This document shows positions 1 through 5,236 of a stretch of DNA of 6,617 nt, one piece after another. Source of the stretch: an uncultured Gammaproteobacteria bacterium (GTDB taxonomy: Bacteria; Pseudomonadota; Gammaproteobacteria; Pseudomonadales; Pseudohongiellaceae); the NCBI GenBank assembly GCA_903926285.1, contig CAIYIP010000405.1:1-6617 (forward strand). Reading direction: 5' to 3'. The notes below the pieces were generated by a model. That model was not told the origin of the DNA. It saw only the letters and a list, made by a program, of their open reading frames with translations, and searched no databases. The first letter of the stretch is position 1, and each line of letters opens with the position of its first letter. The position numbers and the translations under genes were made by a program.

Positions 1-52
1 CCTAGCAAGGAAATAGCCGGAATGAAAACACGTCATCTGCGCACACACAAGG
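1..52. repeat. Direct repeat copy A, cut by window edge
   Basis: This stretch matches 2148-2199 in the same orientation at 45 of 52 positions by eye. It includes an identical 26-base core (15-40 against 2162-2187). The similarity reaches the first base of the window, so the repeat may continue to the left. On the minus strand copy B lies just upstream of the reading frames of the leftward cluster. By analogy, copy A could be the leader of another leftward gene or operon outside the window. That is an inference. It does not match any insertion-sequence end that I recognise. Confidence 0.85.
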
Positions 53-452
53 CTGGCATGGGGGCCGGCCCGAGGCCGGCCCGGGACACCCGCTTTTTAT
101 TCTCCTTGATGGATTACTACACCGTTCTTTCTCTGTGCGCCGAGCAAGAGCAGGCATATTGCAGGGTGTCCCATCCAGACATTCCATGCACCTGCTGGTT
201 AGTAGGGCATCAAGGCATAACCATCACCAAACCCGCCTGCGGCGCTTCGCGGCCCCGATCCGCACGCACCACCGAACATTAACCACTGAAATAGTGGTAT
301 TCAAAATCGCAGCGGGCACAGTTCTGGTTGCGGGTTATCGATAATTCCTGATTGCCGGTTTTCCACGCGGCTTACAGATCAGCGAATAGCAGCGGGTGTA
401 TGGTGGGCGCAACACTTGTGGTGCGGGTTGCAAAACAACGAAACTCTTGTCT
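53..452. other. Non-coding spacer downstream of the DUF3750 gene
   Basis: I see no convincing gene in these 400 bases; the short open frames on both strands have no ribosome-binding site and no recognisable protein. It holds the GC-rich hairpin and GGGACACCC motif described separately, an opposed GGGTGTCCC at 164-172, and a small palindrome ACCACT-gaaat-AGTGGT at 282-298. GGGACACCC at 83-91 and GGGTGTCCC at 164-172 form an exact 9-bp inverted repeat around a unit of about 90 bp. No clear Rho-independent terminator follows the DUF3750 stop codon. Confidence 0.6.
61..105. repeat. GC-rich hairpin with REP-like GGGACACCC arm
   Basis: Bases 62-70 and 74-82 form a perfect 9-bp stem made only of G and C, with a 3-base loop (cga). 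It is followed by GGGACACCCGC and then a run of five T at 94-98. The 12 bases at 81-92 are the exact reverse complement of 5061-5072, and the flanking A/T-rich tract is also similar (GAATAAAAAG on the minus strand against GGATAAAG near 5053). This suggests a dispersed REP-like family. The T run begins about 11 bases after the stem, too far for a standard intrinsic terminator, although a weak terminator role cannot be excluded. Confidence 0.6.
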
Positions 453-1229
453 TTACTCAATTTCTCTCGCAGTGGCAGTACTCTGCATGCCCACCCGGCC
501 AATGCCAGGCAGTTTGAGTGCAGGCCGCAAGAAATCCACGCCGGCCACCAATCCGAGTACATTGATTTCGAACCCTTCGTCCGCAGCTGCCATGACACCG
601 AGCACGCCCAGCAGCGACACTTGATAACCAGTACCACTCGGCGTACCGGCAATTAATGCCCCTCCGGGCAGATAATCCTTGCCTATGGCGGTAACCGGCA
701 ACACCAGTTTCAACTCTGGCACTGAGCGCCCGATGTGGGCAGTGAAGGTATTGCTGTTGGGGCCTGGCCATGTCGTATACCGGTCCGGATACGGATAACT
801 CTGCACAGCGTTCAACACCTTTGGGATTAGCGCTTCAGCTGCGGCTCCACGCACATCGACCAGCAGTTCTGGCCGGCTGCCATACCAGTTACGATCCGGT
901 ACTTGCGCCTGCGACACGCGTACATCGAGACCACTTCCCTCGCGAAAACCGATGACCTGATGGACGAGGTAGTTATCGGCTCCAGCTGACTTGGTGGACA
1001 CCCACGTATGAACAGCAAGATGACCGCGCCAGCTGTAAGTGCGCGCCGCATAGATCTGGATCACGGCACCGGGATAGGCCGAGGGCAATGGGGCAATGCT
1101 GGCGCTGTCGCGATTGGCAAGCCGCCATTCAGTCCACCTGCCGACCGGCTGGCCGCCGAACATGGCCTGCAATAGAGGCCCCAACAACAGGATCAGCAAG
1201 ATAACGCCGGGGATTTTCAGATAACGCAT
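453..1229 (-). CDS. DUF3750 family membrane-anchored protein
   Basis: A protein of 258 residues that I recognise as a member of the DUF3750 family, whose function is unknown. Residues 7-25 are strongly hydrophobic and probably form an N-terminal membrane anchor, placing the rest in the periplasm. The family-typical core runs from about residue 57 to 187. It includes RTYSWRGHLAVHTW (63-76), a Tyr/Pro-rich stretch at 145-151, WPGPNSNTF (154-162) and VPELKLVLP with AIGKDY (170-186). The ATG at 1229 follows the purine-rich GGGAACGGAAA. It lies 30 bp downstream of the lipoprotein gene on the same strand, so cotranscription is likely. His70 and His74 followed by an Asn-Ser-Asn-Thr-Phe motif resemble the layout of papain-like hydrolases in which Ser has replaced Cys, but that is speculation. 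Confidence 0.85.
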   Translation of the reverse strand: MRYLKIPGVILLILLLGPLLQAMFGGQPVGRWTEWRLANRDSASIAPLPSAYPGAVIQIYAARTYSWRGHLAVHTWVSTKSAGADNYLVHQVIGFREGSGLDVRVSQAQVPDRNWYGSRPELLVDVRGAAAEALIPKVLNAVQSYPYPDRYTTWPGPNSNTFTAHIGRSVPELKLVLPVTAIGKDYLPGGALIAGTPSGTGYQVSLLGVLGVMAAADEGFEINVLGLVAGVDFLRPALKLPGIGRVGMQSTATAREIE

Positions 1230-1259
1230 GACAGATTTCCGTTCCCGGGAATGGCGGTA

Positions 1260-1835
1260 CTATTGCGCACCTGGCTCCGTGCTTGCAGTTGCATTTGCAC
1301 TGGCAAAAGGCGCATTCGCTTCATAAACCCAGGGATACTTGTCCGCCTTGAGCGGAGCAAAATACAGGTTTCCATTGCTACGCCAGGCATCCAGGATCAG
1401 TCCGCTGTCCCATTCGGCGTCCTTCACCACTACCGTCAAGGCATGATGCTCGTTAATCTTGCCGCGATTGGCCCGCACGTAGTACATCACCAAGTGTTCA
1501 CTACTGACCAACTTCAGGCTCGCATACAAATCCTTTGCATATTCGTAGCAAAGGCCGCGTTGCTTCAGGCCGGTCACAACACTCAGATTGTGTAACCAGG
1601 GCTTGAGTACCACTTCGTATTTGAGTCCCAGTTCAGCGGATGTTTCCACGGCAACACTGGCAAAGTCGTGCGCCTCCTGCCATGGGATAGCCGGTGACAA
1701 TTGCTGAATATCGCGAGTAAGCACGTCGACCCTGGCCGCACGCTGAGCAGCCATGTCGATAGGTGCGGCGCAAGCATTCAACAGCACCATCATTGCCACC
1801 AGTAACAACACCTTGATTTGACGCACATGATTCAT
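1260..1835 (-). CDS. Lipoprotein, possible papain/transglutaminase-like fold
   Basis: A protein of 191 residues. It has a basic N-terminus, a hydrophobic stretch (residues 8-19) and a lipobox LNAC with the lipidated Cys at 22, so it is probably an envelope lipoprotein. I do not recognise a named family. The layout GLCYEYA (Cys96), NEHHALTVV (His130/His131) and LILDAWR (Asp149) has the order and spacing of the Cys-His-Asp triad of transglutaminase-like or papain-fold enzymes. ILDAW followed by an aromatic-rich tail fits that reading. This is a motif-level inference. The C-terminus (about 176-191) is Ala/Ser/Thr-rich and probably disordered. The ATG at 1835 has a weak GGTGG upstream. The gene lies between the small membrane peptide (42 bp upstream) and DUF3750 (30 bp downstream), all leftward. 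Confidence 0.8.
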   Translation of the reverse strand: MNHVRQIKVLLLVAMMVLLNACAAPIDMAAQRAARVDVLTRDIQQLSPAIPWQEAHDFASVAVETSAELGLKYEVVLKPWLHNLSVVTGLKQRGLCYEYAKDLYASLKLVSSEHLVMYYVRANRGKINEHHALTVVVKDAEWDSGLILDAWRSNGNLYFAPLKADKYPWVYEANAPFASANATASTEPGAQ

Positions 1836-1877
1836 TGACTACCACCGGATTCCGCTACTGGCGCAAAGGATATCAGG

Positions 1878-2045
1878 TTACCGGGCCTTGTGAAGCAACG
1901 AGCCCGCGCCGCTCGCCGAGGTCAGCATGCCTGCGGATAACTCCTCCATCGGCGTCGGCACGCCCTCGATCGCCACGTGCCCAATTTCACGCCATGCGGC
2001 AGCGAAAAACGCAATCAGGACGATGCCGAGAAAGATTATGCTCAT
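1878..2045 (-). CDS. Small membrane peptide (55 aa)
   Basis: An open frame of 55 codons beginning MSIIFLGIVLIAFFAAAW and ending in HKAR before TAA. Residues 2-18 are one hydrophobic helix. They are followed by a short soluble tail with an acidic patch (PTPMEEL, residues 30-36). The ATG overlaps the TGA of the preceding frame as ATGA (2045-2042), the usual signature of translational coupling. The next gene, the lipoprotein, begins 42 bp downstream on the same strand. I do not recognise a family. Support comes from the membrane-helix pattern, the coupled start and the operon position. A chance frame is possible at this length. Confidence 0.5.
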   Translation of the reverse strand: MSIIFLGIVLIAFFAAAWREIGHVAIEGVPTPMEELSAGMLTSASGAGSLLHKAR

Positions 2046-2146
2046 TGGCCAGAAATCCGGCGGCGCGGCGTGCGCAGCAATGAGAAGAACAGCACGATAA
2101 GTGGGACGTTATGGTCGAGGTGTTTGACGCTCAAGATGGTGGTCAA
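2042..2146 (-). CDS. Possible short leader frame upstream of the 55-aa peptide
   Basis: A minus-strand frame that is open from 2179 and ends at TGA 2044-2042, overlapping the next ATG. There is no ATG; TTG at 2146 would give 34 residues with a hydrophobic centre (VPLIVLFFSLL) and a basic end (RTPRRR). A later TTG at 2134 is preceded by AGGG at a better distance. It could be a small membrane peptide, the decayed end of a larger gene, or chance. Its front edge lies next to repeat copy B, so the repeat may be its leader. Confidence 0.25.
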   Translation of the reverse strand: MTTILSVKHLDHNVPLIVLFFSLLRTPRRRISGQ

Positions 2147-2147
2147 C

Positions 2148-2199
2148 CCTGGTAAGGAAACAGCCGGAATGAAAACACGTCATCTGCAAATGCACAAGG
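2148..2199. repeat. Direct repeat copy B
   Basis: The second copy of the 52-bp repeat at 1-52, same orientation, 45 of 52 identical, with the start points 2147 bp apart. The identical core is at 2162-2187. It sits immediately upstream (minus-strand sense) of the first frame of the lipoprotein/DUF3750 cluster. This position suits a leader or regulatory segment as well as a mobile or recombination repeat. Confidence 0.85.
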
Positions 2200-2354
2200 G
2201 ACGACTCAAGACGCCGGATAACGGATGGCGCGGGAGAGGATGCCCCGCTTTGGACGTGCATACACTGAAGTTTGTACTACCAATCATCCCGGAATTATGA
2301 AAAGCTCCAGACATAAGTACCCAAGAAAGTAGTCCCATATCGCGGTCGTGAATC
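2200..2354 (+). promoter_or_regulatory. Divergent spacer with weak candidate promoter
   Basis: This spacer separates the leftward cluster from the rightward gene pair and should contain promoters for at least one of them. The best rightward match I can find is TTGTAC at 2272-2277, an 18-base gap, and TATGAA at 2296-2301. That is 3 of 6 and 4 of 6 matches to sigma-70 consensus, about 50 bases before the ATG at 2355. No palindromic operator stands out. The promoter call is tentative. Confidence 0.25.
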
Positions 2355-2801
2355 ATGAGCCTTGATGCACACAATATGAACATTGACGAAGCCTTTGCCA
2401 CAATAGGCACCTTGATCCAATCGTCAACGGGTTCAGTTGTACAGGTCGCGCGACCGGCCGACGATGTCACGGGTCTGGTTATGTGGCCATGGCGCGTAGT
2501 GGACGTTTCAAGCTCCCAGAATGTTTCGCCAACGCATCGAACCACTGGTGCGATCACGCACCCACAGCGCTTTGTTGAGGTTTCTTTTCTCTTGTTAGCC
2601 CGGCCTGCTGGCTCGGAAGCCAGTGCCAGCCAATTGCTACAGGCTCATCGCGTGCTGCTGGAAAATCCGGTGCTTGGCGGCGGCAGCAACGGTCGTGTGG
2701 TCGCTCAGCAACTATCGATCGAAGAGCTTACTGCGGTGTTTACGGCTGCGCATTTGCCGCTTTCGCTTTGCACCAATTATTCACTGCACATTGCGCTCTA
2801 G
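2355..2801 (+). CDS. Unknown protein, weakly DUF4255/Pvc16-like
   Basis: A soluble protein of 148 residues with no signal peptide or membrane helix. The ATG at 2355 is the first possible start after an in-frame TGA at 2349-2351; the ribosome-binding site is poor, and ATG 2376 (residue 8) is no better. The pattern resembles DUF4255/Pvc16-type proteins from phage-tail and extracellular contractile injection clusters: a beta-rich stretch (GLVMWPWRVVDV, 40-51), then a strand (VEVSFLLLA, 74-82), a helix leading into LLENPVLGG (101-109), and a C-terminal LSIEEL...LPLSLCTNYSLHI (120-146). I hold this only weakly, since no tail or sheath genes are present. The gene is followed after 3 bases, in the same frame, by the PycTM-like gene. 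The two are probably cotranscribed and translationally coupled. Confidence 0.65.
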   Translation: MSLDAHNMNIDEAFATIGTLIQSSTGSVVQVARPADDVTGLVMWPWRVVDVSSSQNVSPTHRTTGAITHPQRFVEVSFLLLARPAGSEASASQLLQAHRVLLENPVLGGGSNGRVVAQQLSIEELTAVFTAAHLPLSLCTNYSLHIAL

Positions 2802-2804
2802 CTT

Positions 2805-3221
2805 ATGGGCTCCTTCGTTGGTGCGGACAAGATGCGAGCCGTCCGTGATATTTACACCATACCGATTTGGCTATTACTTGGTTTGTCCGGTATCGCCTTG
2901 CTGCTTTCATTCATCTTCATTCTGCGGGCGATGTGGCCTCGCCATCACGCACGTGACCCTATGCTGCAGAACACTGAAAAGCTGTGGTTCTTTGGTGATG
3001 TTGCTTCGCTGTCCAGGGATGCCCATCGAAGCACCATGGACGGCTGCACTGAACAAGATCTGGAGGCAACCATGGTGGCCGCGATCTATAACCTATCGAA
3101 AAATGTATGGATAAAACACGACGCAATAAACTGGGCAATGGCACATACAATTGCCGCTCTCATATTCCTGTTCGGGCTCGGCCTGGCGTACGCTATTGCT
3201 GTGGTTAACATGCCGTTGTAG
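2805..3221 (+). CDS. Pycsar effector-like (PycTM/DUF5706) membrane protein
   Basis: A protein of 138 residues with two predicted membrane helices, about 18-41 and 112-134. Between them is a cytoplasmic section whose pattern matches the PycTM effector family. It has LRAMWPR at the end of helix 1 (40-46), LWFFGDVASLS (60-70), an acidic/Leu helix (83-90), and AIYNLSKNVWIKHDAINWA (93-111) carrying the family-typical Lys104. In Pycsar anti-phage systems such effectors respond to cCMP or cUMP made by a neighbouring cyclase and damage the inner membrane. That is family knowledge and is not shown here. No cyclase is present in the window. The protein lacks the extra N-terminal segment with an AD-K motif that I associate with longer members. 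The start is ATG 2805, 3 bp after the upstream stop; ATG 2832 (Met10) is an alternative. Confidence 0.65.
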   Translation: MGSFVGADKMRAVRDIYTIPIWLLLGLSGIALLLSFIFILRAMWPRHHARDPMLQNTEKLWFFGDVASLSRDAHRSTMDGCTEQDLEATMVAAIYNLSKNVWIKHDAINWAMAHTIAALIFLFGLGLAYAIAVVNMPL

Positions 3222-3281
3222 CCGACTAATTGTGTTGTGGGGACGATGCTTGTTGTTTGACGAATATTGAACGTAATAAAT

Positions 3282-3287
3282 AAGGAA
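3282..3287 (+). promoter_or_regulatory. Ribosome-binding site deciding the pgm start
   Basis: AAGGAA is a strong Shine-Dalgarno sequence. It lies 3 bases from ATG 3291 and 6 bases from ATG 3294. The spacing favours 3294. So does the alignment of the N-terminus (MPLHHPRAGQ) with Escherichia coli Pgm (MAIHNRAGQ). A TTG at 3267 upstream of this site is ruled out as a start. Confidence 0.7.
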
Positions 3288-3293
3288 CCAATG

Positions 3294-4946
3294 ATGCCAC
3301 TCCACCACCCCCGCGCAGGACAACGCGCACAACCAACTGATCTCATCGACCTCGCTGCACTCGAGCACGCGTACTACACCCAGCAACCCGATCCCGACAA
3401 CGCTGTGCAGCGCGTTGCCTTCGGTACCAGCGGCCATCGCGGTTCGCCGCTGAGTTCCACATTCAACGAAGCCCACATCCTCGCGATCACCCAGGCGCTG
3501 TGTGAGTATCGTCTGGCACAAGGTGTCACAGGCCCGCTGTTTATCGGCCGCGACAGTCATGCGGCTTCGATGCCAGCGTTGCGCTCTGCGCTTGAGGTGT
3601 TGGCTGAACATGGCATTGCCACGATGATTGACAAAGATAGCGGCTACACGCCGACGCCAGCAATTTCGCATGCAATCCTCAATTACAACCGCACGCGCAA
3701 GGATGGGTTGGCGGATGGCATCGTGATTACGCCTTCGCACAATCCGCCGCAGGACGGTGGTTTCAAATACAACCCGCCGCACGGCGGGCCGGCGGATACT
3801 GACGCAACCAAGGCGATAGAAACACGCGCGAATGAGTTGCTTGCAAATGGCCTGGTTGGTGTTAAGCGTATGCCTTATGAGCGTGCGCTTTTTGCGGCGT
3901 GTATTCACAAGCATGACTACATCACAACTTACGTGAATGAGCTTGAGGCAGTCATTGATGTAGACGTGCTGCGCGGCAGCAAGATTCGTATTGCGGTTGA
4001 TCCGCTCGGTGGTGCAGCGGTTGATTATTGGCAGCCGATTGCCGAGCGCCTGAATATTGATCTCGATATTCTGAACGCCAAGGTCGACATGCAGTTTGGT
4101 TTTATGACGCTGGACTGGGACGGCAAGATTCGCATGGATTGTTCGTCGCCTTATGCGATGGCGGGCCTGCTGGAGCACAAGGACCAGTATCAGCTCGCGT
4201 TTGGCAACGATCCCGACAGTGATCGGCATGGCATTATCACGCCGAAGGGCTTGATGAATCCGAACCACTATCTTGCCGTGGCGATCAATTATTTGTTCAC
4301 GCATCGTCCGCATTGGTCGAAGGCTGCAGGCATCGGCAAGACGGTGGTGTCGAGCAACATGATCGATAACGTGGCACACGCACTGCAGCGGCCACTGATG
4401 GAAGTGCCGGTAGGATTCAAGTGGTTTGTATCGGGCCTGCATGAGGGCAGTCTCGGCTTTGGCGGTGAAGAAAGTGCAGGCGCTTCGTTTCTGCGCCGCG
4501 ATGGCAGCGCGTGGAGTACGGACAAGGACGGCATTATTCTTAACTTGCTTGCGGTGGAAATCATGGCGCGCACTGGCAAGGATCCGGCTGAACACTATCA
4601 GCGTTTGACAGAGACACATGGTACGCCGGTTTACGAACGCACTGATGCGCCAGCGTCGCGTGCGCAGAAGGGAGTGCTCTCCAAACTCAATGCCACCGAC
4701 ATTACCTCCTCCACCCTGGCCGGTGATGCGATCACCAGCGTGCAGACTCACGCGCCGGGCAACGGTGCGGCGATTGGTGGTGTGAAGGTCAACACCGCGC
4801 AAGGCTGGTTCGCGGCGCGGCCTTCCGGCACTGAGGATGTTTATAAACTTTATGCCGAAAGCTTCAAGGGGCCCGAGCATTTGTTGCGACTGCAGGAAGA
4901 AGCGCAGGCCTTGGTGACCTTGGCGTTTAACAAGGCGGGACTGTAG
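3294..4946 (+). CDS. pgm: Phosphoglucomutase (alpha-D-glucose phosphate-specific)
   Basis: A cytoplasmic enzyme that interconverts glucose 1-phosphate and glucose 6-phosphate through glucose 1,6-bisphosphate, linking glycolysis to glycogen and nucleotide-sugar synthesis (EC 5.4.2.2). The 550 residues are close to the 546 of E. coli Pgm, and similarity runs end to end. The N-terminal FGTSGHRG is at 43-50. The phosphoserine loop TPSHNPP has catalytic Ser148. The metal loop DPDSDR supplies Asp306, Asp308 and Asp310. The sugar-binding GEESAG holds Glu392 and Ser394. The phosphate-binding RPSGTED begins at Arg509. All expected active-site residues are present, so it should be active. The start is chosen by ribosome-binding-site spacing; ATG 3291 would add one Met. 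No glycogen genes adjoin it. It lies 72 bp after the PycTM-like gene and converges on the cytochrome gene. Confidence 0.97.
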   Translation: MPLHHPRAGQRAQPTDLIDLAALEHAYYTQQPDPDNAVQRVAFGTSGHRGSPLSSTFNEAHILAITQALCEYRLAQGVTGPLFIGRDSHAASMPALRSALEVLAEHGIATMIDKDSGYTPTPAISHAILNYNRTRKDGLADGIVITPSHNPPQDGGFKYNPPHGGPADTDATKAIETRANELLANGLVGVKRMPYERALFAACIHKHDYITTYVNELEAVIDVDVLRGSKIRIAVDPLGGAAVDYWQPIAERLNIDLDILNAKVDMQFGFMTLDWDGKIRMDCSSPYAMAGLLEHKDQYQLAFGNDPDSDRHGIITPKGLMNPNHYLAVAINYLFTHRPHWSKAAGIGKTVVSSNMIDNVAHALQRPLMEVPVGFKWFVSGLHEGSLGFGGEESAGASFLRRDGSAWSTDKDGIILNLLAVEIMARTGKDPAEHYQRLTETHGTPVYERTDAPASRAQKGVLSKLNATDITSSTLAGDAITSVQTHAPGNGAAIGGVKVNTAQGWFAARPSGTEDVYKLYAESFKGPEHLLRLQEEAQALVTLAFNKAGL

Positions 4947-4960
4947 AGACAGGGTGGTAT

Positions 4961-5078
4961 GGGGACAGCCACTCTTAACTGCCCTCTTAACTCCAGCTTT
5001 TAGTTTCCGCGAAAGGATAAAGGGATAAAGTGGGTGTCCCGTCTCTGTGAAAGGATAAAGCGGGTGTCCCGGCTCTGT
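4961..5078. repeat. REP/RAYT-like intergenic repeat cluster
   Basis: Three nested structures lie here. GGGACAGCCACT at 4962-4973 pairs with AGTGGGTGTCCC at 5029-5040 (11 of 12), forming an inverted repeat around about 55 bases. CTCTTAACT occurs twice in direct order, at 4972-4980 and 4984-4992. A tandem unit GAAAGGATAAAG...GGGTGTCCCG.CTCTGT occurs at 5011-5048 and 5049-5078; the first copy carries an extra GGATAAAG and there are two substitutions. GGGGACAG and GGGTGTCCC motifs of this type resemble elements linked to REP-associated tyrosine transposases, but I see no transposase here. Lying between convergent genes, the cluster could help stop transcription from both sides, although no classic hairpin plus T run is visible. 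Confidence 0.7.
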
Positions 5079-5084
5079 GTTACT

Positions 5085-5219
5085 GATCCAGACGCAGTGC
5101 CGTCGCTCGCCGCTGACCGGATTGAAGATGCCGAAGGGTTAGGCGGAGGCCGCATAGACCAGATTCATCACAACCATGACCAGCGGCAACAGGCCGTGGT
5201 CATTTCCGAGGAAACGTCC
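5085..5219 (-). pseudogene. Fragment of an MFS transporter
   Basis: The minus strand from 5219 reads GRFLGNDHGLLPLVMVVMNL and continues VYAASA, then a TAA stop at 5141-5139, then PFGIFNPVSGERR in the same frame. A Leu/Val-rich helix with VVMNLVYA.SAYPFG followed by a DR..RR loop is typical of major facilitator transporters around one helix and the adjoining motif-A-type loop. Here the expected Tyr before PFG is a stop codon and the Asp-Arg of the loop is missing. There is no start and nothing recognisable further along; the frame runs into the REP-like repeats. I read it as a decayed remnant. It begins 18 bases beyond the stop codon of the cytochrome gene and lies on the same strand, so a transporter gene may once have followed that gene. 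Confidence 0.55.
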
Positions 5220-5236
5220 ATCAACAGACTGACGGT

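Noticed and set aside
62..98. Intrinsic terminator formed by the GC hairpin and T run
   Set aside because: The five T begin about 11 bases after the stem instead of directly after it, and no rightward gene ends just before it in the window.
282..298. Palindrome ACCACT-gaaat-AGTGGT as a terminator or operator
   Set aside because: The stem is only 6 bp, no T tract follows, and no promoter or gene start adjoins it.
1977..2300. Plus-strand open frame of 107 codons across repeat copy B
   Set aside because: It is antisense to the small membrane peptide, lacks a ribosome-binding site and has low-complexity, Arg-rich composition.
2623..3114. Plus-strand open frame of 163 codons overlapping the gene pair
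   Set aside because: It is a frame-shifted shadow of the two coupled genes, rich in Cys and Arg, and it lacks their helix and domain patterns.
2355..3221. A complete canonical Pycsar system
   Set aside because: Canonical systems need a cCMP/cUMP cyclase. The upstream protein has no cyclase motifs and no other candidate lies in the window.
3093..4880. Open frame of 595 codons on the minus strand, opposite pgm
   Set aside because: It is the antisense shadow of a clearly conserved phosphoglucomutase. The translation is Arg/His/Cys-rich with no recognisable domain and no ribosome-binding site.
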